A DNA stretch of 64,000 nucleotides from Spiroplasma ixodetis Y32 (GCF_030316605.1 NZ_CP127039.1:1054001-1118000), one strand, 5' to 3'; counted from the stretch's first letter, positions 11,774 to 21,931 are shown. Translations and numbers: made by a program. Notes: generated by a model not told the origin, from the sequence alone.

Positions 11774-11915
11774 ACAAAATAAATTAGATTATTTATTTTT
11801 TAATACTAATGATATAAAAACAAGAAAATATTTTTTAAGAGATAAAAATAGTAAAGCAATATGTTATGACTGTATTTTAAATATTAGTTTAAGTAGGAGG
11901 TATAAATATGAATAA
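11763..11915 (+). pseudogene. Fragment of a viral zinc-ribbon protein
   Basis: An open frame with no usable start overlaps the previous remnant and ends at TAA 11913. It carries two Cys positions (W-K-C-K-Q near the beginning and CYDC later), as in a treble-clef or zinc-ribbon. Provirus B lacks this stretch between the homologous genes, so an inserted or recombined piece whose 5' part is lost is likely. Confidence 0.35.
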
Positions 11916-11998
11916 AGAAAAATTACTTGAACATTTAAAAAATATATATTATGGATATAAATTAACAAATTATTCAATTGATATTATTAAAATTTTAA

Positions 11999-12939
11999 CG
12001 GACTTCTCCCCACATGTACTTGTGGAGGAAACAATGAAATTGAATGAGTTCAACAATGCTTTTCAAACAGAACAGGATTGTTTAAAATATATAGCAAGTT
12101 TGAAGAAAAACAAATGTATCATGTGTTCTTGAACAAGTTTGAATACTTCTAATTTAAGAAGAATAAGATGTTTGAAATGTTATCAAACATTTAGTATTCT
12201 TCATGGCACCATTTTTTACAAGTCACAAACACCTTTGAGATTTTGATTTTATCTCATCTTTAGATGAATAAACACCAAACATGGAATTACATCAACTGAT
12301 GTTGCAAAAGAATTGGGTGTGACTTTGAAAACTGCTTGAAGAATGGGTCATGAAGTCAGAAATCGTATTGCCAAACAAGAACATCAATTTATTGTTGAGG
12401 GCATAGTGCAAATGGATGAAATGTATCTTTCACATATGGGTTTTAAAAAACAAGGAAGATCTTTGATAAATAAAACATTAATTGTTGGGATTTATGAAAA
12501 AACAACCAATAATTTAATTGTGAAAGTAATCAAAAACGCAAAAAGTAAAAATATTTTGCAGTTTGCAAGAAACCATATTTCTTCAAAGTGTGATGTACAT
12601 ACTGATTCTTGAAAAGGATATCGTGATTTCAAATCACTTTTCCCTAATCACAAAACAGTTAACCATCAAGATGGTTATGTTTCAAAAATTGGCGTAAATA
12701 CCAATCAAATTGAATCAGTATGAAAACATATACGAAGAACATTTAAAACACATATCAAAGTTGCAAAACATCATGTTCATTTATATGCCAAAGAAGCTGC
12801 ATATAAATTCAACAAGATACCTACTTTTGAAACTGTAATGCTATGCTTTATTTAAAAATGTGGGGAGAAGTCCGTAGATAGGCTTTTCTCAGCATTTATG
12901 TAATAAAATTTAAAAATAGTACATAAAGGGAGAAAAGCC
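11999..12939 (+). mobile_element. IS1595-type element, copy 1
   Basis: 941 bp from CGGACTTCTCCCCACAT to GAGAAAAGCC. Carries one intact transposase gene. Left flank aattttaa does not match its own right flank (ataaatta) but matches the flank after the detached right end at 14021-14106, so the element was rearranged after insertion. Confidence 0.9.
12034..12855 (+). CDS. IS1595-family transposase, copy 1
   Basis: 273 aa. An N-terminal zinc ribbon (CIMC near residues 28-31, CLKC near 49-52) is followed by a helix-turn-helix region (STDVAKELGVTLKTAW). The catalytic domain shows D in QMDEMYL, D in HTDSWKGY and E in NTNQIESVWKH, the IS1595 DDE pattern. Starts at ATG 12034 after TGGAGGAAACA. Intact. 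Confidence 0.9.
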
Positions 12940-13159
12940 ATAAATTATTAATAATATTTTCTTCATTAATATTTTGTAAATATAATTCATTTAATTTATG
13001 AACTCATTTACCACGAACTGAAGCATTTTTTAATACTTCTGGGGCTATATGACTATATCCAAAACCTAAATAATTATCAATAATTCTAGAAACTGATATT
13101 AATTCTTTATCTTTTAAAAAATATTGATGAGTTTCTTTTTTAAAAATTAATTTACTCAT
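12940..13159 (-). pseudogene. N-terminal fragment of a viral PD-(D/E)XK-type nuclease
   Basis: ATG 13159 opens a frame reading MSKLIFKKETHQYFLKDKEL and ISVSRIIDNYLG, then RGKWVHKLNELYLQ, typical of the N-terminal part of phage RecB/Cas4-like exonucleases (H-x-Y, SV..I, then G...H). The IS1595 right end cuts it at 12940, before the catalytic region, so it cannot be functional here. It overlaps the preceding small zinc gene by 8 bp. The family call rests on pattern similarity only. Confidence 0.5.
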
Positions 13160-13274
13160 ATTTATTTCTACCTATTAATATTCAAAAACATTTATTACAT
13201 AATCTATTACCAAAAGAAGATTGTTTTCTACATCTATCACAAGAACCAACCATTCTATATTCTCTATATTCCAT
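13152..13274 (-). CDS. Viral zinc-ribbon microprotein, 40 aa
   Basis: MEYREYRMVGSCDRCRKQ then LCNKCFWILIGRNKYE. Two CxxC pairs about 14 residues apart form a zinc ribbon. ATG 13274 follows GAAAGGAAAAA. It overlaps the downstream nuclease fragment by 8 bp, the tight packing of a viral early operon. Probably a DNA- or RNA-binding accessory; exact role unknown. Confidence 0.55.
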
Positions 13275-13291
13275 AAATATTTTTCCTTTCA

Positions 13292-13426
13292 TTAATCAAA
13301 TAATTCTCTATAACAGTGATAATGATAAATAAATTGCTGACCTTCCTAAGTTAAGATTTTATCTTGATTTAAATGTGAAATAACCATGCATGTAGTTATT
13401 ACTTTTTTACAATTAAAACATTTCAT
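13292..13426 (-). pseudogene. Viral zinc-finger microprotein with in-frame amber
   Basis: ATG 13426 begins MKCFNCKKVITTCMVI; after 26 codons a TAG (13346-13348) interrupts. The same frame then continues EGQQFIYHYHCYRELFD to TAA 13292. CxxC plus HxH-C would make one complete zinc site only if the TAG is read through, so this is a nonsense mutation of a 44-aa protein (or, less likely, readthrough). Confidence 0.5.
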
Positions 13427-13442
13427 CTTTATTTCCCTTTCA

Positions 13443-13652
13443 TTAATTAAGTTTTTTATTTAATTCCTTATTATTTAAATTTATGTCTAATTTCATTACT
13501 AATATTTCATATTTTTCAATATGAGCATCTTTAATTAAATGATGTTTATAATTTCTATGATAATTATTAGCATTTTCAATTGTAGAAAATACTTTATATT
13601 TTATTTGACCTGTATAATTAACTTCATATTTTAATAAGTAAACGTATTTCAT
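13443..13652 (-). CDS. Hypothetical viral protein, 69 aa
   Basis: First gene of the leftward viral cluster. ATG 13652 is preceded by AAAAGGAGAAAAA. Lys/Asn/Tyr-rich with no membrane segment. The form K-Y-x-V-F-S-T-I-E-N-A-N-N-Y suggests a small alpha/beta fold. Not recognised. Confidence 0.55.
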   Translation of the reverse strand: MKYVYLLKYEVNYTGQIKYKVFSTIENANNYHRNYKHHLIKDAHIEKYEILVMKLDINLNNKELNKKLN

Positions 13653-14020
13653 TTTTATTTTTCTCCTTTTAATTTTTTATTGTGTTATGATATTGTTAAT
13701 GAGGTATGTATTTATATATAAAACCCCTTACTTTCTTAAATAATACAAATGTAATTGTTAATTAGATTAATTGGGTATTTACTGAGCCATAATAAGGCTA
13801 TTCAAATTAATCTATAATTACATTAAGCGGTACAGTGTAACATTTTAACTTGCTTAACATTAAATGCTCTTTTATTCTGATATAGAAGTATTTACATAAA
13901 GTACTCACTATTAGACTTCTATGACAGTGTTATTAAGTTTTAATCTTTTAACAAAAAAAGAACGATAGTTATATCGTTCTTTGTTATTTTATGAATCTAT
14001 CCATTAAAGTTATGCGCCCT
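13653..14020. other. Viral intergenic region rich in inverted repeats
   Basis: No gene. A broad imperfect palindrome spans about 13748-13835 (TGTAATTgtta-ATTAGATTAATT against AATTAATCTATAATTACA) with AGCC/GGCT inside. A second inverted repeat is ATAGAAGT...ACTTCTAT (about 13880-13920), and a terminator lies at 13957-13982. The cluster upstream of a leftward gene set could be an origin or control region; this is inference. Confidence 0.4.
13957..13982 (-). terminator. Intrinsic terminator reading leftward
   Basis: Perfect 11-bp stem AAAGAACGATA/TATCGTTCTTT with a 4-nt loop. On the minus strand it is followed by seven T. The gene it served would lie to the right, now replaced by the IS remnant. 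Confidence 0.65.
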
Positions 14021-14106
14021 TTAAATGTGGGGAGAAGTCCGTAGATAGGCTTTTCTCAGCATTTATGTGATAAAATTTAAAAATAGTACATAAAGGGAGA
14101 AAAGCC
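14021..14106 (+). mobile_element. Detached right end of an IS1595-type element
   Basis: Contains the inner repeat ATGTGGGGAGAAGTCCG, the 6-nt spacer and the 60-bp terminal palindrome ending GAGAAAAGCC. Its right flank aattttaa (14107-14114) pairs with the left flank of copy 1 (11991-11998). The two ends therefore belong to one original insertion, now separated by about 1.1 kb of other viral DNA. Confidence 0.85.
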
Positions 14107-14144
14107 AATTTTAATTAATAAAATTGAAAATGGTGAATTTGATA

Positions 14145-14345
14145 ATGACTAGATGTATTATATGTAAAAGTTTAACTGAAAATACCACTGGAATTTGTGA
14201 TTCTCCACACCATAATTCTTTTAATAAAGCAAAATTTATTACATATTTAGAAAATAAAATTGAAAATGATGGATATAGAAGTACAAATCATGATGCAATA
14301 TATTATTCATTAATTCAAAAAATAGATAATGGAGACTTTGATTAA
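14145..14345 (+). CDS. Viral zinc-finger microprotein with shared KI-NG-FD tail, 66 aa
   Basis: ATG 14145 overlaps the last codons of the previous (split) gene. N-terminus has CIICKS and later C-D-S-P-H-H, a likely zinc site. The C-terminus ends LIQKIDNGDFD, the same tail as four other viral microproteins here. An internal FNKAKFITYLENKIEND also echoes the MNKEKLLEHL start of the relatives. The truncated resolvase start follows two bases after its stop. Function unknown. Confidence 0.6.
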   Translation: MTRCIICKSLTENTTGICDSPHHNSFNKAKFITYLENKIENDGYRSTNHDAIYYSLIQKIDNGDFD

Positions 14346-14347
14346 TA

Positions 14348-14378
14348 ATGCAATATGACTTAATTATTGGAATTGACC
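14348..14378 (+). pseudogene. First 10 codons of RuvC-like resolvase, truncated
   Basis: MQYDLIIGIDP matches the start of the resolvase at 37150. The match stops at 14378, where a minus-strand Rep fragment begins. A recombination junction between two unrelated viral types. Confidence 0.7.
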
Positions 14379-15324
14379 CATCCATCTTTTTTCTCAAAAA
14401 ATATTTTTTCAACTTTATTATCAAAAACTTTATCTAAAAAAGTCAAAACATCTTTATCTTTTTGAATTAAATAACCGATTTCACTAGTCCGTAAATAATA
14501 CTTATGCGATAAAGCACTTAAATATACATACCTTTTTCATAATCTTCATATTCTTTAAAATAATCATTAATTACAGTGCTTTCAATAACACCACCGATTA
14601 AAACAGTATTACCTTCACTATCTCTTGGTGTTTTAAAATAAAATATATTTGTTGCATTAAAACTCGCTTTAATTATGTCTTGGATTGTCATTTTTTTAAT
14701 CCCACGAACTATAATAGGATTTTTACAGTTACGACTAAAAGCATAAGCCTTTACACCAACATCTGCTTGATTTAAAGATTTAACATCATCTATTGCTTTT
14801 GTAACATATTTACCTAAATATTTAATAACAAACTCATTTGTACCTTTTTTAACTACTCTTAAATCATTAAAACCAAATGGTCATCAATCTATTAACATAC
14901 TTTTATGTATCTTTCTATTAAAAATTATATGAAAATGAATAGCACCACGAGATTGATACTCATAAACGTAAAAATATTTTAATTCTCCTAAATGCGAAAA
15001 ACGTTTAGGGTCATTTCATCATTTCTTTAATTTAAGAAAAAATAAACGAATATCCTTTTTTGTTTTTTTAATATCTTGCATGTTATCTTTATAAGTTAAA
15101 GTAACAAAACTTAACATTTTACTATTATAAAAATTATGTAATGATTTTTGAATTAAATTAGTTTTAGTAAGAGAAGTATTATTTCTTAATTTTTGTTTAT
15201 TACCAACATAAGATTTACCTTTTACATTTCCAATATTATTTAAAAACGAAATAGGTAAAACTACATTTTTAACATAACAAGCATAAAAAATCTTTTTAAT
15301 ATAAAAATCTTGATAAATATTCAT
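14379..15324 (-). pseudogene. Plectrovirus-like HUH replication protein, frameshifted and truncated
   Basis: ATG 15324 opens 268 codons to TAA 14518; a +/-1 shift lets the frame continue as YLSALSHKYYLRTSEIG to the 14378 junction. Rolling-circle Rep motifs are visible: FVTLTYKDN (motif 1), GAIHFHIIF (HUH metal site) and YLGKYVTKA (catalytic Tyr motif). Such Reps replicate small DNA plasmids and ssDNA viruses; filamentous plectroviruses (SpV1 type) are common in Spiroplasma. Assignment to a plectrovirus is inference from host and fold. Confidence 0.7.
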
Positions 15325-15400
15325 ATATAAAAATCCGTAATTCTAGTTTTAAAAACTAATTTTATATATTTTAATAACAAACAAATTTTAAAATAAAAAA

Positions 15401-16341
15401 CGGACTTCTCCCCACATGTACTTGTGGAGGAAACAATGAAATTGAATGAGTTCAACAATGCTTTTCAAACAGAACAGGATTGTTTAAAATATATAGCAAG
15501 TTTGAAGAAAAACAAATGTATCATGTGTTCTTGAACAAGTTTGAATACTTCTAATTTAAGAAGAATAAGATGTTTGAAATGTCATCAAACATTTAGTATT
15601 CTTCATGGCACCATTTTTTACAAGTCACAAACACCTTTGAGATTTTGATTTTATCTCATCTTTAGATGAATAAACACCAAACATGGAATTACATCAACTG
15701 ATGTTGCAAAAGAATTGGGTGTGACTTTGAAAACTGCTTGAAGAATGGGTCATGAAATCAGAAATCGTATTGCCAAACAAGAACATCAATTTATTGTTGA
15801 GGGCATAGTGCAAATGGATGAAATGTATCTTTCACATATGGGTTTTAAAAAACAAGTAAGATTTTTGATAAATAAAACATTAATTGTTGGGATTTATGAA
15901 AAAACAACCAATAATTTAATTGTGAAAGTAATCAAAAACGCAAAAAGTAAAAATCTTTTGCAGTTTGCAAGAAACCATATTTCTTCAAAGTGTGATGTAC
16001 ATACTGATTCTTGAAAAGGATATCGTGATTTCAAATCACTTTTCCCTAATCACAAAACAGTTAACCATCAAGATGGTTATGTTTCAAAAATTGGCGTAAA
16101 TACCAATCAAATTGAATCAGTATGAAAACATATACGAAGAACATTTAAAACACATATCAAAGTTGCAAAACATCATGTTCATTTATATGCCAAAGAAGCT
16201 GCATATAAATTCAACAAGATACCTACTTTTGAAACTGTAATGCTATGTTTCATTTAAAAATGTGGGGAGAAGTCCGTAGATAGGCTTTTCTCAGCATTTA
16301 TGTGATAAAATTTAAAAATAGTACATAAAGGGAGAAAAGCC
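15401..16341 (+). mobile_element. IS1595-type element, copy 2
   Basis: 941 bp, CGGACTTCTC to GAGAAAAGCC, flanked on both sides by ataaaaaa (15393-15400 and 16342-16349), a perfect 8-bp target duplication. It lies just upstream of the Rep remnant. Confidence 0.95.
15436..16257 (+). CDS. IS1595-family transposase, copy 2
   Basis: 273 aa, intact, same zinc ribbon and DDE residues as copy 1. Differs by a few residues (for example KKQVRFLINK where most copies read KKQGRSLINK). Confidence 0.9.
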
Positions 16342-16380
16342 ATAAAAAATTATAAAAGCAAACATAAAACAAAAATGATA

Positions 16381-17538
16381 CTGTAGATTAGACACACTTT
16401 TTGGGCTAATAAAAGTTTTTATAACTTTATATTATTAGTTGAGGTGTAGTTTAAAATGAAATATTTAATTAATAGTGCTGATTTTACTAAATTTGATTAT
16501 AAATTTAACAAGTTTGTAGAAAAGTATAAAAATGATAAAAATATTAATAAAGTTAATATTTATTATCGTAAATTTAGAAAATTTTGTTTTATTTTTAAAA
16601 ATAAAAATTCTTGTAAAGAAATAATTTCTCAATTACATATGCCAAAGCAAACTTTTTATTATTGAGCTAAACATTTTTATGATATTTTCTACAAAAATAA
16701 ACCTTTTGAAGAATTATTATTTAAATCAACAAAACCTAAAAATATTAAATATTTGTATAATTTGGAATTATCAGAAAAACTTATAAATTATTTTGTTCAG
16801 TATAAAGAAGAGTTTGGTATAGGTGCTTTTCAATTTTATTATTTAATAAGACATATTGATGATATTAGGTTTAATTTTTTGCCAAAACCTTCGGTTAAAA
16901 CTATATATCGTTGATTAAAACGTTTTGGTTTTTATTCACAAAAAACTATTAAGAAAAAACATTTGAGATATGAAGTAAAAGAAACTGGATTATTGCAGGC
17001 TGATATTAAAGTAGTATCAGATTATATAACAGGAAGTAAAAGATGATATATTATTGATTTTATTGATGAAAAAACTCGAATTACTTACTGTTATCCATCT
17101 GAACAAGCACAAACCAGAGATATTGTAAATGCTACTAAAAATGCTTTAAATTTTTATGAAAAATTGGGAATTAAAATTAAAAGAATTAGAACTGATAATG
17201 GTAGTCAATATGTTAATATATCTTGTGGAAAACCACAAAGGAATCGTTGATTTACAAATTTTTGTAATAAAAAGGTATAGTTCATGAAACTACACCGTTT
17301 AGATCACCACAGAGTAATGGTAAGATTGAAAGATTTCATAGAAATTGAAGTAATTTATTTGAAATAAAACCATATTTAAATAGTGATTTTAGTTTATTTC
17401 AAAAATTAGTTAATTCTTTTCAAGAATATTATAACAATTCTAAACCACATAAATCATTAGGGTTAATGACTCCTATGGATTATTTTGATAAACTTTTATT
17501 AGATGGAAAATAGTCCAAAATGTCTTTACTACCTTACA
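16381..17538 (+). mobile_element. IS481-like element, copy 1
   Basis: 1158 bp. Ends are related but imperfect inverted repeats (left TGTAGATTAGACACACTTTT; right, reversed, TGTAAGGTAGTA followed by AGACATTTTGGACTA). The 15-bp sequence aaaacaaaaatgata occurs at 16366-16380 and 17539-17553 as the target duplication. All three copies in this window are 1157-1158 bp. Confidence 0.88.
16456..17513 (+). pseudogene. IS481-like transposase, copy 1, frameshifted
   Basis: An integrase-fold (rve) transposase with D in LQADIK, D in RTDNGSQY and E in SNGKIERFHRNW. A run of five A at about 17270 (six in copies 2 and 3) shifts the frame and gives TAG at 17278-17280, before the catalytic Glu. The rest of the gene is open to TAG 17513. 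Confidence 0.82.
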
Positions 17539-17821
17539 AAAACAAAAATGATAATTAATTAGTAATTAAAATTATAGTTTATTTTTTTAGTCTATCAATA
17601 AATATGCTTATTACTAATTTTATTAACACTATAAAATTTAAGTAAATATTATCATCTTAATAAAAAGACTTTCATTTTATTTAAAAAACCAATATTAATA
17701 GAATAATATATTAATATTATTCATTTTTCCAGTCCCATTAATTACACGACACTATCTTAATTTTTAATTTGATATAATTATAAAAAGAGTAAGTATATTA
17801 AAAATAGATTGGGGTATTTTT
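17539..17821. other. Intergenic region
   Basis: AT-rich stretch without a gene. The first 15 bp are the target duplication of the IS481-like element. The promoter of the following gene lies near the right end. Confidence 0.4.
17768..17778 (+). promoter_or_regulatory. Extended -10 promoter of the 551-aa membrane protein
   Basis: TTTGATATAAT carries TGN directly before a perfect TATAAT (17773-17778), about 44 bp before the start codon. No convincing -35 is seen, which fits an extended -10 promoter. Confidence 0.5.
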
Positions 17822-19477
17822 ATGATAGAGGAAATAAATTCTAGTTCAATGAAAGAACCAAAAATTTATCGTATTGGTCTATATAGCAAATTAACAATTC
17901 TTATTAATGGCCTTCTAATTACTACGAGTTTAATGATAGGTTGGGGTTTATGAGCAACTATTGGTCGAGATGCAATTGATAACTATATTAAATGATTCAA
18001 TAATCCACAACAGCCTAATTCTAATTTACAAATTAGTTTCAATATAATAAGTATTATTGTTTTCATAGTCTCTGGTTTATCTTTAGCATTAGTAGTCGTA
18101 CCTTTTATTTTTTTAAAAACTAAAAATAGTGTATCAGCACTTTTTTGTTTAATAAGTTTTATTTTTTCAGCAATATTTTTTATCTTTCTCATTGTATTTT
18201 TTATTTTTAGATTTAAAACTTTTACTTTCTTAGCTAATAAAAAAGACGGCGAAATAATAAATACAACTGGTAACTTTCTAATAGCTTTTTTACCATGAAT
18301 GTTGGCTGAGCTATTTGCAATACTTTTATTAATCCACAGTCTCTGATTAATTATTAATATTACCTCTAAATATAAATCAAATACACTATTAATGCCTATT
18401 GCTAAACCAAAAGCAAAACAAGAAACAGTAATAGCAAAACAAGAAGTTGATGATACGATAACGCTTCCTAACGTCGTACCAATACCAGTACCTCAAAATA
18501 ATGAAGAACAACAAATAGCAAAACAAGAAACAGTAATAGCAAAACAAGAAGTTGATGATACGATAACGCTTCCTAACGTCGTACCAATATCAGTACCTCA
18601 AAATAATGAAGAACAACAAATAGCAAACCAAGAAACTAACAATACTGTTCTTAAGCAAGATCTAACACAAGAAAAAATAATTACTAACCCTTCAACAGCA
18701 ACTGTCCATTATACTAATCATGAACTATCACAAACACCAACGCAAGGTGCCTATCATGCCGAAACTGTTTCACCAACACCAGGTACTCTTACTAATGTTA
18801 AATCCGAATCTATTACAAATGAAGAAGAAATAAATGATAATATCGAAAATGTAACAATATATTCAGAATCAACAGTTGAAAAAACAAGTGTAGAAGATAC
18901 AACAATATATTCAAAATCACCAACAACAGAAAGTAATATTAATACCGAAACTAATTACCAACCAAAAAATCAAGATGGTTTTGATGTTAAAGACAGTAGT
19001 TATTCTGAATCTGAAACATCTAATTTTAATGAACAAGCAACAACAATAACTGTTGAAGAAACACAACCAATAATAGAGAAAACAAACACAAAAACAAAAA
19101 AAGAAACAATCGAAGTACAAAAAGTTACTACTCACCATTGAACATTAGAACAAATTGAAGCTGTTTGAGAAAAAGCGGAAATAATTGATGGTGTTAGTGA
19201 TAAATTATATCGTAAAGATTATGGTGGTGCTTGAATGTTTCGTGATTCATTTACCACTGATTATAGTGCAGCAGATAACTTAGAAACTTACTCTTGAACT
19301 ATTGTTCTACATCGTCCTACTAGTCAACAAGGAACAACTGAATTATATAATCTAGATCCAATGAATATTGTTAATGCAAAAAGTAAAGGTGAAAATTACC
19401 CTTCTTGAAAAACTAAAATTTCTTCAAAAGGAAATAAAAATATTGCAAAAGAACAACATTGAAAAGCACGAACATAA
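17822..19477 (+). CDS. Membrane protein with 35-aa tandem repeats and conserved C-terminal domain, 551 aa
   Basis: ATG 17822 (GGGG 7-10 nt upstream) to TAA 19477. Four hydrophobic segments lie in residues about 22-48, 75-100, 108-135 and 153-185. A long Gln/Glu/Thr-rich disordered region follows, beginning with two copies and a partial third of a 35-residue repeat (starts AKQETVIAKQEVDDTITLPN). The last ~110 residues form a compact domain (TTHHWTLEQIEAVWEKAEII, GGAWMFRDSF, LYNLDPMNIVNAK). The tail lacks an obvious catalytic signature. Probably a surface or division-associated protein; function unknown. Confidence 0.78.
18413..18640 (+). repeat. 105-bp in-frame tandem repeat
   Basis: Two near-identical 105-bp units start at 18413 and 18518 and a partial third at 18623. 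They encode 35-aa units differing at one residue (VVPIPVPQ versus VVPISVPQ). The near identity at DNA level implies recent expansion, so copy number may vary between strains. Confidence 0.88.
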
Positions 19478-19517
19478 ATATAATAGTAATTTAAAATAAA
19501 TATAGTATCATTTATTT

Positions 19518-20528
19518 ATGAATACACAAACTACCATTAAACATTTATATATAGAAATACCTAATTTTAAACATGAAGTAAATACTAACTATTCTTATTT
19601 TATAGAAAGTATTAAAAAAGAATTAACAAATATAATAAATAAATACCAATTAAAATTAAAAACAATTTATCTTGCTAACAAAAATAAGTCAGTTTTACCA
19701 ATTAATTTTTTAGAACAACTATTAATACTACTTAAACCATTGACAACCACTATCAAAGAATACAACTTTGAATGTACTATTAATAATACTAATTTCACAA
19801 CTCTACAATTATTTTCCAAATTTCAAATTAATCGTTTAATTTGAAAAATAATTAGTTTTCAAAATCAATTAAATAACAAATTTAATTATCAACAAAGTAT
19901 AAAAATTATTAATGATGCTATTAACTTAAAAATTAATAATTTCTCAATTGATTTAAAATATAATCTTCCTCATCAAACAGTAATTGATATTAATAATGAT
20001 TTACAAATATGTATGCAATTAAAAACACCTCATATTAGCTATGATAGTTATAATCACAAACAAAATATTACTATTAAAAGATACATTAATAATTTCTTAA
20101 AAAAGCACAAATATGATAACTATCAATACTATAGTTATAGTAAAAATACTAATAATCAATCAAAATATACTATTGCATATTGTTTATTAGAAAACTATTA
20201 TGGAATTGGTCCAAATGCTGTTTCATATATTAAAACAGAAGATAAAGCAATAATAATTACTAATAGCAATAACATTAATAATAACAATCAAAAAAATAGT
20301 ATTTTATCAACAAATGAAATTTTAATCCAAAAATTAATACAAGGTTTATTACTAAAAAAGGGAATAAAATTTAACAAAAGTGATAACATTCTAGAGCAGC
20401 CACTGATTAGTAAATTAATCAAAAATAAACAAATAAAAATAAAAAATAATCATTTATCTTGCACAAATAGTTGCTGATTATTGTTAAATGATTTAATAGT
20501 TGATATTATAATTAATACTACTATTTAA
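19518..20528 (+). CDS. HemW/HemN-like protein that lacks its radical-SAM motifs, 336 aa
   Basis: Overall sequence follows HemW (heme chaperone, formerly CPO III-like): LYIEIPN at residues 10-16, IYL at 50-52, YNLPHQTVIDINNDL in the barrel, then the Y-x-Y-YSYSKN and GIGPNAVSY C-terminal region. The iron-sulfur motif expected after the IP (CxxxCxxC) is NFKHEVNTNYSYF, with no Cys. The GGGTPS loop that binds SAM is ANKNKS (53-58). It cannot hold a 4Fe-4S cluster or act as a radical SAM enzyme in the usual way, yet the frame is intact. Possible relic or moonlighting protein. Confidence 0.75.
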
Positions 20529-20554
20529 ATTTATATATCAAGGAGTGAATAAAT

Positions 20555-21931
20555 ATGGAATTCAATGAAAAATTGCTAAAAGAAAAATATTTTCCGCAAG
20601 CACTAACAAAAATAAAAGAAATTGTTAAAATTCAATCATATGCCCAACCACCCACAACAACAGCACCTTATGGGCCTGGTGTTAAAGAAGTATTAGATTA
20701 TGCTATTAATTTAGGGCAAGAATTAGGTTTTAAAACTTATCGTCACAAAAACAATAAGTATGGATATTTAGAATATGGTGATGGTAAAGAAATATTTGCC
20801 ATATTAGGTCATCTTGATATTGTACCACCAGGTAATTTAGAAGAATGAAAAATTCCACCTTTTTCGCCAGAAATTATTAATGATATTTTATATGGACGAG
20901 GTGTATTAGATGATAAAGGTCCAACAATTATTATTCTATACTGTTTAAAATATTTAAAAGATCATGGCTATCAACCAAATCGTCGAATTAGAGTTATCTT
21001 TGGTTTAACTGAAGAAACAACATTAGATTCAATTAACACATATATGAAGCAAGAAGGTACTCCAACTTTTGGCTTTACTCCTGATGGTATGTTTCCCCTA
21101 GTATATGCTGAAAAAGGAATTATTAACTTAGATATTATTGGTACAGGTCATAAATCCATTGTTATTAATGCAGGTGATGCTTACAATGTCACTTGTTGTA
21201 CTAGTACTATTAATGGTGTTGATATTGAATCATTTGTTAAAATTGGCAAAAATAAGAAATATCGAATTGAAAATAATAATCAACAAATTACCATTCATGG
21301 TAAACCAGCACATGGGTCACGACCAGATGAAGGAATTAATGCAGGATTAAGAAGTTTATTAATTTTAAATGAACTTAAAGTTGAACATAATCTAATTAAA
21401 TTTGTTGGTGATATTTTACAAGAAGATACTGCTTTAACAAAATATTTTGGTGATTTAGATGATGAATCTGGAAGTTTTACTATTAATGTTGGCATTGTTG
21501 AAATTAATAGCAAAAGTTCAAAATTAGGATGTAATATCCGTATTCCAGTTAAAACTGATTTACAAGAAATTTTAAATAGATTAACAAAAATATTAAAACC
21601 TTATAATTTAACAATAAAACAACAACATTATGATAAACCATTATATATGCCACAAGAATCAACAATTGTTATTAAATTAATGGAAATTTATCAAGAAGTT
21701 ACTGGTGATAAAAAAGCAAAACCAATTGCAATTGGTGGTGGAACTTATGCTAGAGCAATGCCAAATTGTGTAGCATTTGGTGCAATATTTGATCATACTA
21801 ACTCAACTGAACATCAATATAATGAATGTATTAAAGTTGACGAATTATGAAAATCAATGTTAATTTATGTACGTGCTATTACTACACTGGGAAGTTTAGA
21901 AATTGGTAAATTATATAAAAAGTTAGAATAG
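20555..21931 (+). CDS. pepV: M20 family metallo-dipeptidase (PepV/Sapep type), 458 aa
   Basis: ATG 20555 after AAGGAGTGA. Cleaves dipeptides in the cytoplasm, important for an organism living on imported peptides. Metal-site motifs in order: GHLDIVPPG, GRGVLDDKGP, LTEETTLDS (catalytic Glu pair), FTPDGMFPL, and a C-terminal H in DHTNSTEHQYNE. The lid/dimer domain lies in the middle (HGKPAHGSRPDEG). Length and order fit the PepV subgroup. It lies 26 bp after the HemW-like gene and ends in a terminator containing its own stop codon. Confidence 0.9.

Larger units (their letters stand above)
11908..14152 (+). pseudogene. Viral microprotein gene split by IS1595 and captured DNA
   Basis: Starts MNKEKLLEHLKNIYYGYKL at 11908 after AGGAGG, is interrupted at 11998, and resumes after 14106 as INKIENGEFDND with stop at 14150-14152. 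Joining the halves and removing one copy of the 8-bp duplication aattttaa rebuilds a protein nearly identical to the intact 42-aa microprotein at 38035-38163. The following gene starts inside its last codons (ATGAC). Confidence 0.8.
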
